Shown: piece after piece, positions 1-5,388 of the stretch | Position numbering within the stretch: position 1 is the first letter of the stretch | Layout of the letters: each line of letters begins with the position of its first letter | Origin: Verrucomicrobia bacterium 12-59-8 | Lineage (GTDB): Bacteria; Verrucomicrobiota; Verrucomicrobiae; Verrucomicrobiales; Verrucomicrobiaceae | Assembly: GCA_002279765.1 (NCBI GenBank) | Contig: NCCR01000312.1 | Location: forward strand, 726-6,113 | DNA length: 5,388 nucleotides | Direction of reading: 5' to 3' | Notes under the pieces: model-generated | What the model was told of the DNA's origin: nothing | Databases searched by the model: none | Seen by the model: the letters and a program-made list of their open reading frames with translations, nothing else | Made by a program: the position numbers and the translations under genes

Positions 1-62
1 AACGGTAGAGCCCCAGATTGTGATTCTGGTTGTTGCGGGTTCGAGTCCCGTCGGTCACCCCA
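1..62 (+). tRNA. tRNA-His (anticodon GTG), 5' part outside the window
   Basis: The visible part covers the end of the D arm, the anticodon arm, the T arm and the 3' acceptor strand. The anticodon stem is CCAGA (13-17) with TCTGG (25-29), enclosing a seven-base loop with anticodon GTG at 20-22, which reads histidine codons. The T arm is GCGGG (35-39), loop TTCGAGT (40-46), CCCGT (47-51). The acceptor strand CGGTCAC (52-58) is followed by discriminator C at 59, the base expected of bacterial tRNA-His because it pairs with the extra G-1, and by an encoded CCA at 60-62. The 5' half and G-1 are not in the window. A run of six T follows at 64-69. Confidence 0.95.
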
Positions 63-75
63 CTTTTTTCATGGA

Positions 76-107
76 GTGCTGCCGGACTTCCGGCTACAAC
101 AGAGCAC
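76..107 (+). promoter_or_regulatory. Stem-loop in the rnc leader, ending just before the start codon
   Basis: GTGCT (76-80) pairs with AGCAC (103-107), and directly inside it GCCGG (81-85) pairs with CCGGC (90-94) around an ACTT loop. This gives ten base pairs interrupted only by an eight-base bulge at 95-102. The rnc ATG begins at 110, two bases after the stem. In E. coli the rnc leader contains a stem-loop cleaved by RNase III as autoregulation; the same role here is inference. The stem is shorter than a typical RNase III substrate. No Shine-Dalgarno sequence lies between the stem and the ATG. Confidence 0.4.
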
Positions 108-109
108 AC

Positions 110-658
110 ATGCAAACGCTGGAGCAAGTCATCGGCCACACTTTTCGCGACCCCGCGTTGCTCCAGCTCGCGCTCACGCATGGCAGCGTCGGCTACGAAA
201 GCCAGCGCGCACAGTCCGACAACCAGCGCCTTGAATTCCTCGGCGATGCCGTGCTGCAGCTCACCCTTTCCCATCTGCTGTTTCAGCGCCTGCCCCACGC
301 GGATGAGGGCGTGCTGACCCAGGCACGCGCCCAGCTCGTCTCCACCAAGGCGCTCGCCAGAATCGCACGGCGTATCGGTCTGGGCGCGCATCTGCACATG
401 GGGCGTGGTGAGCAGACCAACGGCGGCCGCGATCGCGAATCCACGCTCGCCGATGCGCTCGAAGCCGTCGCAGGGGCCATTCATCTCGATTCAGGCACCG
501 ACGCCGCGCACGAATTTGCGGCACGACTTTTCGCTGAGGATCTCGAAGCCCTGAACCGCGGCCCGCTGGACATCAATCCGAAGGGACAGCTTCAGGAACT
601 CATCCAGTCCGTGGGCGTTGGCCGCGCAGGCTGCGCTCGACAATCCGGCCCTCCGTGA
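110..658 (+). CDS. rnc: Ribonuclease III, catalytic domain intact, C-terminal dsRNA-binding domain truncated
   Basis: RNase III cleaves double-stranded RNA in rRNA maturation and mRNA turnover, acting as a cytoplasmic dimer that needs Mg2+. The predicted protein has 182 residues. The signature NQRLEFLGDAVL (about 38-49) supplies E42 and D46, and DALEAVAG (115-122) supplies D115 and E118, the four metal-binding acidic residues of the family. The catalytic domain runs to about residue 150. A dsRNA-binding domain then begins with the typical PKGQLQELIQ (157-166), but after residue 169 the reading frame turns into unrelated sequence (VGRAGCARQSGPP) and stops. Family members usually have about 220-250 residues, so most of the binding domain is missing. 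The ATG at 110 is chosen because residue 1 aligns with the family start; longer in-frame starts run into the tRNA, and no ribosome binding site is obvious. It may still be catalytically active, with weaker substrate binding. A sequencing or assembly deletion is an alternative explanation. Confidence 0.88.
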   Translation: MQTLEQVIGHTFRDPALLQLALTHGSVGYESQRAQSDNQRLEFLGDAVLQLTLSHLLFQRLPHADEGVLTQARAQLVSTKALARIARRIGLGAHLHMGRGEQTNGGRDRESTLADALEAVAGAIHLDSGTDAAHEFAARLFAEDLEALNRGPLDINPKGQLQELIQSVGVGRAGCARQSGPP

Positions 659-710
659 ACTGCTGCGAACAACTCGTGGACAAGTGGACCAACAAAACCG
701 CAGGTCATGA
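615..710 (+). pseudogene. Probable out-of-frame remnant of the rnc 3' end
   Basis: In the +1 frame relative to rnc, starting at GCG 615-617, the translation is ALAAQAALDNPALRELL followed by a short polar tail, ending at TGA 708-710. The alanine-rich start resembles the last helix of a dsRNA-binding domain, where families show a pattern like AE..AA..AL, and this is exactly the segment the in-frame rnc product lacks. In the family, roughly 45-50 residues separate the LQE motif from this helix; here they are nearly adjacent. I infer an internal deletion that removed the domain core and shifted the frame. The match rests on pattern only, not on an alignment. Confidence 0.5.
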
Positions 711-718
711 GAGGAAGG

Positions 719-837
719 CTGAACAGTCCCGGTTGTTCCGCCTCACTCACAATTCCTGCCGGATCGGTTCACAGCCCGGCTGCCTGTGGAACCCTTGTGG
801 TTTCAAGGCGGAACACACTTGTTGCGCTTGTTCGCAG
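719..837 (+). ncRNA. Candidate structured RNA element: three nested stems
   Basis: Three inverted repeats are nested. The outer stem pairs CTG-AACA (719-725) with TGTT-CG-CAG (829-837, two bases bulged). The middle stem is a perfect 10-bp pair, TGTTCCGCCT (734-743) with AGGCGGAACA (806-815). The inner hairpin pairs GGTTCACAG (766-774) with CTGT-G-GAACC (784-793, one bulged G) around CCCGGCTGC. The result is a long irregular hairpin of about 120 nt with internal loops. It does not match signature sequences that I recognise for RNase P RNA, SRP RNA, tmRNA or 6S RNA. A competing local hairpin at 717-742 uses part of the same bases. Strand and function are unknown; it could be a small RNA, a 3' end structure of rnc, or coincidence. 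Confidence 0.3.
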
Positions 838-951
838 TACTTACGGATATGAGGATTCAAACAACCTCGTTCACCCCAATCATAAGAGATGGGAACAAGT
901 CGCTTTTCGATGACTCATGACTTCAGATGAACCTCTGACTATCGCATTATA

Positions 952-994
952 GACTGCAGCGCAGCGCATTGAGAATGCTGATGGTGCTGCAGTC
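952..994. repeat. Perfect 9-bp inverted repeat with an inner hairpin
   Basis: GACTGCAGC (952-960) is the exact reverse complement of GCTGCAGTC (986-994). Inside lies a second stem, GCATT (966-970) with AATGC (974-978), around a GAG loop. It lies about 70 bases beyond the stop codon of the DASS gene, where a transcript end is expected, but neither strand has a T-run after the stem. A factor-dependent end, a 3' protective stem or a protein-binding dyad are all possible. Confidence 0.35.
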
Positions 995-1064
995 GCAAGT
1001 GCAGGCGAGAGCGTGAGATACTTGAGATCGCTTTGTTTGCGCTCGATTGCGGCGCTGCCGGCCA

Positions 1065-2843
1065 CTACTTCAGCGGCCAGAACTGCGGCACCATGACCAG
1101 CACGACGATGAGCACCACGAAGGTGAGGCCGCCGCCGACTTTGAGGAAATCGCCAAAGCGATATTTGCCGGGGCCGTAGATGAGGATGCAGCTGGGCTCA
1201 AAGGGCGTGAGCACGGAGGCGGAGGCGCTGAGCATGACGCCGATGGCGAAGGTGCGCGGACTGGCCCCCATGGAAACAGCGGCCTGCATGGCAACCGGCA
1301 GCACGACGAGCGCCGCGGCCGCATTCGACATCGGCTGGGTGAGCAGCATGGTCAGCATGCAGAAGCCGGCGAACACGGCAAATACGCCCATGGGCTGCAG
1401 CCAGGAGGTGATGAAATCGGCCACCATGGCCGCAGCGCCGGAGCTCTTCATGGCTTCACCGAAGGCCATCATGCCGCCGATGAGGATGAGCAGCCGCCAG
1501 TCGATGTTGGTGTAGGCGTTCTCCAGCTTGATGCAGCGGGTGAACACGGCCAGCATGGCGACGAGCACGAAGGCGATGGTATCAGGAATCCAGTCCAAAC
1601 TGCTGGCGATCACGGCGAGCACGAAGGCGCCGAGCAGCGTGAAACCACGCCGCCGGGACTCGTCGCTGAACTGATGCTGCGTGAGGACGACCATCTCGCT
1701 GCCTTCCTCGAAGGCGCGGAAGCGCTCCTTGGGGCCCTGGAGCAGGAGCACATCGCCAGGCCGGAGTTTTTCGTCCGCCATGTGGTGCATGAGCCGGTGG
1801 TCGCCACGCATGAGCGCGAGCACCGAGAGTCCGGTGCGCTGACGGAAATTGTTTTTGCGAAGGGAGCGGCCGACAAAGCTGGAGCGCGGCGAGATCACGA
1901 CTTCGGCGACCTGGGCGTCATGCATCTCGATGCCGGAAGTGCGCAGCGTGACGTCTTCGAGGATGTCGAGCCCTTCGATTTTCTTGACCTTGATGAGGTT
2001 TTCGACTTTGCCCGCCACCAGCACCACATCGCCTTCTTCAAAGCGGAGATTGCGTCCGGCATCGAGCGGCTGGTCATTGCGGCGGATCTTGATCACCTGA
2101 AACTCCAGGGCGGAGAAATCCGAATCAAACGCCGCCTGGCCAATGAGCGGTGAGCCTGGCAGCACCACGACCTCGGCAAGGTAGTCACGCATCGTATTGG
2201 CGGTGACGACGCTGGCGCGATCCCGCTCCGGCACCATGCGCGAGCCGATGAAGACCATGTACAAAATGCCGGTGAGGGTGATCACCACACCGACGGCGGT
2301 GAATTCGAACATCCGAAAGGGTTCCAGCCCCATCTTGGCGATGGCACCGCTCACGGCGACATTGGTGGAGGTGCCGATCAGCGTGCAAGTGCCGCCTATC
2401 AGCGAGGCAAAGGCCAGCGGCATGAGCAGGCGTGAGGGGGGGATGCCCACCTTGCGCGCGAGACTCATCACCGGCCCGACAAACACGGCGGTGACGGTGG
2501 TGTTGTTCATGAAGGCGGAGACGCCGCCCACCACGGCCATCATGAAACCCATGAGGCGCTTCGGCTGCGTGCCGAAGGTCTGCGCCAGCACGCCGCCCAT
2601 CATGTCCAGCACGCCGGTTTCCCGCAGTGCCGCGCCGATCACGAAGATGGCAGCGAGCAGGACGATCACGCGATTGCCAAAACCGGCGAAAGCCTGCTCC
2701 GCCGTCAAAATGCCGCACATGACAAGGATGCACAGCATGGCCAGCGTCACCAGATCCACCGAGATTTTCTCGGTGGAGAAGGCGATGACGACGGCGACAA
2801 GCAGTCCGATGACGATCCAAGCTTCCATATTTGGCCGCATCAT
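1065..2843 (-). CDS. DASS/SLC13-family anion permease with two RCK_C (TrkA-C) domains
   Basis: This is an inner-membrane secondary transporter of the divalent anion:Na+ symporter (SLC13, CitMHS/Na_sulph_symp) type, which imports sulfate, di- or tricarboxylates; the substrate cannot be read from sequence. The protein has 592 residues. The N-terminal membrane half (about 7-203) carries NNTTVTA (113-119) and GTCTLIGTSTN (151-161). A soluble middle part holds two RCK_C-like domains (about 222-288 and 312-388), each with the G-D-V-V/L-L-L strand (271-276, 363-368). The C-terminal half (about 400-590) repeats the fold with TQPMSNAAAALVVLP (502-516) and SVLTPFEPSCILIYGPGKY (543-561). Twin RCK_C domains between the halves are a known architecture in this family. 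The start is set at the first of two tandem ATGs (2843, 2840); an ATG at 2828 giving MEAWIV is equally plausible, since no Shine-Dalgarno sequence precedes any of them. The gene ends with TAG. The gene at 2957-3517 lies 113 bp upstream on the same strand. Confidence 0.9.
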   Translation of the reverse strand: MMRPNMEAWIVIGLLVAVVIAFSTEKISVDLVTLAMLCILVMCGILTAEQAFAGFGNRVIVLLAAIFVIGAALRETGVLDMMGGVLAQTFGTQPKRLMGFMMAVVGGVSAFMNNTTVTAVFVGPVMSLARKVGIPPSRLLMPLAFASLIGGTCTLIGTSTNVAVSGAIAKMGLEPFRMFEFTAVGVVITLTGILYMVFIGSRMVPERDRASVVTANTMRDYLAEVVVLPGSPLIGQAAFDSDFSALEFQVIKIRRNDQPLDAGRNLRFEEGDVVLVAGKVENLIKVKKIEGLDILEDVTLRTSGIEMHDAQVAEVVISPRSSFVGRSLRKNNFRQRTGLSVLALMRGDHRLMHHMADEKLRPGDVLLLQGPKERFRAFEEGSEMVVLTQHQFSDESRRRGFTLLGAFVLAVIASSLDWIPDTIAFVLVAMLAVFTRCIKLENAYTNIDWRLLILIGGMMAFGEAMKSSGAAAMVADFITSWLQPMGVFAVFAGFCMLTMLLTQPMSNAAAALVVLPVAMQAAVSMGASPRTFAIGVMLSASASVLTPFEPSCILIYGPGKYRFGDFLKVGGGLTFVVLIVVLVMVPQFWPLK

Positions 2844-2882
2844 TGGCGCAGGGAAATGCAGCGCTCAAGGAACAAGCCGTGC

Positions 2883-2905
2883 AAACCACGCCGCAAGGGC
2901 GGTTT
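2883..2905. repeat. Hairpin between the zinc-ribbon and DASS genes
   Basis: AAACC (2883-2887) pairs with GGTTT (2901-2905), and GCC (2890-2892) pairs with GGC (2898-2900), giving eight base pairs with a two-base bulge and loop GCAAG. It sits in the 113-bp gap between two minus-strand genes. There is no T-run, so it is not a standard terminator; it could be a processing or partial-termination stem within an operon. The call is weak. Confidence 0.25.
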
Positions 2906-2956
2906 CGATGGAAGCAATCGCTCTGGCAAACCTGTGACCAGCGCCTTATGAGTGAT

Positions 2957-3517
2957 TCAGGCAGCAGGGCCTTTGAGGCGCAGAATCTTGACGGCCGAGA
3001 CCAGAATCGTGCCACAGAAAATCAGGCGAAGGACGTTGAAGAAAGACCCTTTGCCGAGTCTTGCGTCACCCTGGAACACATCAAGCAGATAATCTCCGCT
3101 GTGAAACATGGCCACAAGGCAGGCGATGATCAGCAAGGGACAGGCGAGATGGAGCGCCCTGGCCCCTCCAACCAAATAACCGCCGCCCGCAAAAATGGCA
3201 GCGCCAAGGAAGGAGATGGCGATTTCCAACTGGCCTGCTCCGTATTTCAGAAAGGGCGGCAGCAGCAAGGAGACCCCGAATAGGCACCAGAGCGTCATCA
3301 GGATGGCCGGAATCAGCAGCCGCGTCTGCCAGACAGCGAGGTCAGCCTGCCAGCGTTTTTTGTCGTTCACAGCGGCCAGTTGCTTTTCGCACGCGGCGAT
3401 CTGCTCCTCGGTCAGCACCTTGCCCTTGGTTCGATGACTCCAGCATGAGGGGCAGAAATCGTCGTGAAAATCCACGCTTTCCCCGCAATGCGGGCATTTT
3501 TGGCGTGGCTTCATCAT
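2957..3517 (-). CDS. Zinc-ribbon integral membrane protein, function unknown
   Basis: I do not recognise this protein by name. It has 186 residues. An N-terminal zinc ribbon is formed by CPHC (8-11) and CPSC (22-25), two CX2C knuckles ten residues apart. A charged linker with likely helix (about 34-64) follows. Four hydrophobic segments at about 66-87, 97-117, 121-138 and 160-177 would be membrane helices. Small zinc-ribbon membrane proteins are common and mostly uncharacterised; proposed roles include sensing or scaffolding, but nothing here decides. The start is the ATG at 3517 (or the next codon, 3514) because GGAAAAAGG lies directly upstream, the only purine-rich ribosome-binding-like stretch seen in the window. 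A TTG start at 3541 would add eight residues. It ends 113 bp before the DASS permease on the same strand, so joint transcription is possible. It is divergent from the DUF485-actP pair. Confidence 0.75.
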   Translation of the reverse strand: MMKPRQKCPHCGESVDFHDDFCPSCWSHRTKGKVLTEEQIAACEKQLAAVNDKKRWQADLAVWQTRLLIPAILMTLWCLFGVSLLLPPFLKYGAGQLEIAISFLGAAIFAGGGYLVGGARALHLACPLLIIACLVAMFHSGDYLLDVFQGDARLGKGSFFNVLRLIFCGTILVSAVKILRLKGPAA

Positions 3518-3636
3518 CCTTTTTCCGAGGTTCTTTATCAAGAGTCAAGACTTGCTCCGTTCTCGCGAATGAAACAGCCGCATTTTCATCTCCACTCTTG
3601 CCATCCAGCCTCTGTCTCCATACTCTCGCGCCCACT
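3518..3636. promoter_or_regulatory. Divergent intergenic region expected to hold promoters for both sides
   Basis: The 119 bp separate the zinc-ribbon gene (leftward) from the DUF485-actP pair (rightward), so promoters for both must lie here or overlap the genes. I could not identify a convincing -35/-10 pair. The leftward strand has TTGACT near 3550-3545, but no good -10 at the usual distance. TCTCGCG occurs twice (3562-3568 and 3624-3630). The last 40 bases before the DUF485 start are pyrimidine-rich, with no Shine-Dalgarno sequence. Confidence 0.45.
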
Positions 3637-3945
3637 ATGTCCGAAAAATCACCTGTGAACTGGGCGGCCCTTGAGGCGAAGCCGGAATTCCGCGCATTGC
3701 TGGCGCAAAAGAAAGCCTTCATCATTCCGTCGTTTGTGTTCTGCATGCTGTACTACCTCGCACTGCCGGTGCTGGTGGGTTATTTCCCGGAGATGATGAA
3801 ACAGAAAGTCTGGGGAGAGGTGAATGTGGCCTATGTGTTCGCGCTCTCGCAGTTCATCATGGCCTGGGTCCTGGCCTTCCTCTACGTGCGTGTCGCCGCC
3901 AAGTGGGACAAAGCCGCCGCTGCCGTGATCCACGGTCACGACTGA
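3637..3945 (+). CDS. DUF485 small membrane protein (YjcH-like), partner gene of actP
   Basis: The protein has 102 residues with two membrane helices at about 28-50 and 63-87, joined by a short charged loop (PEMMKQKVWGEVN). The N-terminal stretch before helix 1 contains EFRALLAQKKAF, the usual DUF485 lead-in, in which a conserved L..KR/KK..F precedes the first helix. The size and two-helix layout match the YjcH family, which is almost always encoded immediately upstream of ActP-type acetate/cation symporters, as in E. coli acs-yjcH-actP. Its function is not established; an accessory role for the symporter is inferred from that linkage. The ATG at 3637 is chosen because the family alignment begins there; the open frame upstream to 3445 lies antisense to the zinc-ribbon gene and is not protein-like. 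The actP gene starts 54 bp downstream. Confidence 0.88.
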   Translation: MSEKSPVNWAALEAKPEFRALLAQKKAFIIPSFVFCMLYYLALPVLVGYFPEMMKQKVWGEVNVAYVFALSQFIMAWVLAFLYVRVAAKWDKAAAAVIHGHD

Positions 3946-3963
3946 GCCGTGCGCTGCTCCTGA

Positions 3964-3999
3964 GTCTTCCTGCTTAATTCCCGCTTCCTTTTCTTTTCG
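3964..3999 (+). promoter_or_regulatory. Pyrimidine-rich leader before actP, no Shine-Dalgarno
   Basis: The bases directly before the actP ATG are almost all C and T, ending TTCCTTTTCTTTTCG. No purine-rich anti-16S complement is present. Pyrimidine-rich leaders can be bound by ribosomal protein S1, so initiation here may be S1-assisted or rely on an unstructured start region; this is inference. Confidence 0.3.
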
Positions 4000-5388
4000 A
4001 TGAACACCCCTCTGATCATGTTCCTGGCCTTCGTCGGCCTCACCCTTCTCATCACCTTCTGGGCGGCCAAGAAGAACACCGGTGCCAGCGCCTACTTCGC
4101 CGCAGGCCGCAGCATCACCGGCTGGCAGAACGGCCTCGCCGTGGCCGGTGACTACATGAGCGCCGCCTCCTTCCTCGGCATCTCGGGCATGATCTATGTG
4201 GCGGGCTATGACGGCTTCATGTACTCCGTGGGCTTTTTGGTCGCCTACATCACCGTCTTGCTCATCGTTGCCGAGCCGCTGCGCAACGCCGGTAAATACA
4301 CCATGGCGGATCTGCTCGCGTATCGTCTCAAGCCGCGTCCGGTGCGCGCGCTCGCTTCCCTCAGCACGCTCGTGGTTTCCACGTTTTACATGATCGCGCA
4401 GATGGTCGGCGCGGGTGCCATCATCAAGCAGTTGATCGGCATCAACTTCGAGCCGGCGGTCATCGGCGTGGGCGTGCTGATGCTCGTGTATGTCGTCTTC
4501 GGCGGCATGCTGGCCACCACCTGGGTGCAGATCATCAAGGCGCTTCTGCTCATGGTCGGCGCGATCATGCTCAGCTACCTGGTGATGCAGTTTCACCATT
4601 TCAGCTTCAGTGAATTCTTCAACTCCGTCGCACATGCTGACTACGGCGGCAGTGCCCCTCCGAAAAACCTCATGGAGCCAGGCCTCAAGTTCGGCGTCGC
4701 GGTGGCAGGTCCTTGGGGACCGATCGATCTCATTTCGCTGTGCCTCGGCCTCGTGCTGGGTACCGCAGGTCTGCCGCACATCCTGGTACGCTTTTACACC
4801 GTGCCAGACGCGAAAACGGCGCGTTCCAGCGTGGTGTGGGCCATGGCCATCATCGGTCTGTTTTACATCATGACCACTCTCTTCGGGTTCGGTGCCGCGA
4901 CCATCATCGAAAAAGCCAAGCTCACCACCGACGGCAAGCTGGATGTCAACATGGTCGCTCCTGTCCTGGCCCAGGTACTCGGTGGCGAGTTCTTCTTCGC
5001 CTTCATCAGCGCCGTCGCATTTGCCACCATTCTCGCGGTCGTCGCCGGTCTCACCATGAGCGCCAGTGCTTCGTTTGCGCATGACTTCTATTCCAATGTC
5101 ATTCATCACGGCAAAGAGAACCGCCCGGGCCAGGAGATCCGCGTTGCCCGCATCACCGCCTTCTGTGTGGGCGCCGCCAGCATCGGGTTCGCCATCTACC
5201 TGGGTCCTACTGTGAATGCCGCGTTCCTCGTGGGTCTTGCATTCTCTGTCGCCGCGTCGGCAAATCTGCCCGTCATCGTGCTGAGTGTGTTTTGGAAACG
5301 CTTCAACACCACGGGTGCCGTCGCCGGACTCGCGGTTGGCCTGGTGGCTTCCATCGTTCTCATCCTGCTCAGCCCCAGCGGCATCTAC
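4000..5388 (+). CDS. actP: ActP-type cation/acetate symporter (SSS family), 3' end outside the window
   Basis: This is a sodium:solute symporter family protein that brings acetate or related short monocarboxylates (glycolate, pyruvate) across the inner membrane with a cation. The frame is open from ATG 4000 to the last base, giving 463 residues. Segments strongly resemble E. coli ActP: GLAVAGDYMSAASFLGIS (45-62), GYDGFMYSVGFLV (69-81), YMIAQMVGAGA (130-140), FGGMLATTWVQIIKA (167-181), GTAGLPHILVRFYTV (254-268, the family signature region) and FISAVAFATILAVVAGLT (335-352). Compared with the 549-residue E. coli protein, about 55-85 C-terminal residues should lie beyond the window. The N-terminus is about 30 residues shorter: ActP of E. 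coli starts with a cleavable-type signal peptide, while here the protein begins directly at helix 1. An in-frame TGA at 3961-3963 with no intervening ATG rules out a longer ATG start. No ribosome binding site is visible. It should be co-transcribed with the DUF485 gene. Substrate preference is not provable from sequence. Confidence 0.92.
   Translation, partial: MNTPLIMFLAFVGLTLLITFWAAKKNTGASAYFAAGRSITGWQNGLAVAGDYMSAASFLGISGMIYVAGYDGFMYSVGFLVAYITVLLIVAEPLRNAGKYTMADLLAYRLKPRPVRALASLSTLVVSTFYMIAQMVGAGAIIKQLIGINFEPAVIGVGVLMLVYVVFGGMLATTWVQIIKALLLMVGAIMLSYLVMQFHHFSFSEFFNSVAHADYGGSAPPKNLMEPGLKFGVAVAGPWGPIDLISLCLGLVLGTAGLPHILVRFYTVPDAKTARSSVVWAMAIIGLFYIMTTLFGFGAATIIEKAKLTTDGKLDVNMVAPVLAQVLGGEFFFAFISAVAFATILAVVAGLTMSASASFAHDFYSNVIHHGKENRPGQEIRVARITAFCVGAASIGFAIYLGPTVNAAFLVGLAFSVAASANLPVIVLSVFWKRFNTTGAVAGLAVGLVASIVLILLSPSGIY

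Larger units (their letters stand above)
711..1064. other. Gene-free stretch between convergent rnc and DASS genes
   Basis: No open frame here has protein-like composition on either strand, including short frames such as 655-852 and 707-913 (+) and 880-1065 (-). The stretch is rich in inverted repeats: 717-742, 719-837 (nested), 793-808, 923-938 and 952-994. No clear intrinsic terminator with a T-run was found for either flanking gene, although the convergent layout requires transcription to end here. The minus strand has a perfect TATAAT at 951-946, but no matching -35 hexamer at the proper distance. Confidence 0.6.

Noticed and set aside
64..69. Run of six T after tRNA-His as a terminator
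   Set aside because: No independent GC-rich hairpin directly precedes it; only the tRNA arms do. Termination here is possible but not supported.
20..109. Upstream extension of rnc to an ATG at 20 or 71
   Set aside because: The ATG at 20 lies inside the tRNA-His. The ATG at 71 would add residues with no family match and has no ribosome binding site; family alignment favours 110.
655..913. Plus-strand small open frames after rnc (655-852, 707-913)
   Set aside because: Their composition (many C, N, W, R) is not protein-like and they overlap the inverted repeats and the rnc remnant.
880..1065. Small minus-strand open frame (61 residues) whose GTG overlaps the DASS stop codon (TAGTG)
   Set aside because: The overlap hints at translational coupling, but the peptide has no hydrophobic or domain pattern, no ribosome binding site, and contains the inverted repeat at 952-994.
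1047..2153. Long plus-strand open frame (368 residues) inside the DASS gene
   Set aside because: It has the same hydrophilic antisense composition (H/D/E/G-rich) and no domain. The minus strand encodes a convincing transporter with family motifs.
2185..3015. Minus-strand open frame of 276 residues overlapping the start of the DASS gene
   Set aside because: It is arginine/histidine-rich shadow translation of the DASS gene in another frame.
3649..5109. Long open frame on the minus strand (486 residues) opposite actP and the DUF485 gene
   Set aside because: It is very rich in H, D, E, G and R with no recognisable domain, as expected from the complement of GC-rich membrane-protein codons. The plus-strand frame clearly matches ActP and DUF485.
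1..5388. CRISPR arrays, insertion sequences, phage or toxin-antitoxin genes
   Set aside because: No regularly spaced repeats, transposase-like frames, terminal repeats with target duplications, or defence-type protein motifs were found.

Overview
The window is a moderately GC-rich bacterial chromosomal segment with ordinary housekeeping and transport genes. It holds the 3' part of a tRNA-His gene, a ribonuclease III gene with a damaged 3' end, a DASS/SLC13-type anion permease, a small zinc-ribbon membrane protein, and a DUF485 protein followed by an ActP-type acetate symporter that runs off the right edge. The gene set, the near absence of Shine-Dalgarno sequences and the general protein style would suit an environmental Gram-negative lineage such as Verrucomicrobiota. 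That placement is a guess from style, not from a diagnostic marker.

Layout. Bases 1-62 are the tRNA-His (GTG) 3' portion with an encoded CCA. Bases 110-658 (+) are rnc: the catalytic RNase III domain is intact, but the double-stranded-RNA-binding domain stops after its first helix. A +1-frame remnant that looks like the end of that domain lies at 615-710. Bases 711-1064 hold no convincing gene but contain several inverted repeats, including a nested structure at 719-837 that could be a small RNA or an RNA processing/termination element. On the minus strand, a zinc-ribbon four-helix membrane protein (3517-2957) lies 113 bp upstream of a 592-residue DASS permease with two central RCK_C domains (2843-1065); the two could be co-transcribed. 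The 119-bp gap at 3518-3636 is divergent and should carry promoters for both sides. On the plus strand, a DUF485 gene (3637-3945) and an ActP-type symporter gene (4000-5388, 3' end missing) form the well-known yjcH-actP pair, here without acs immediately upstream.

Functionally the right-hand part is about uptake of small anions: acetate or a related monocarboxylate through the sodium:solute symporter, and sulfate, di- or tricarboxylate through the DASS permease. The left part is RNA metabolism. I found no evidence of a previously undescribed multi-gene system. The points most worth checking are the broken rnc 3' end, the stem-loop directly before the rnc start codon, and the structured 719-837 element.
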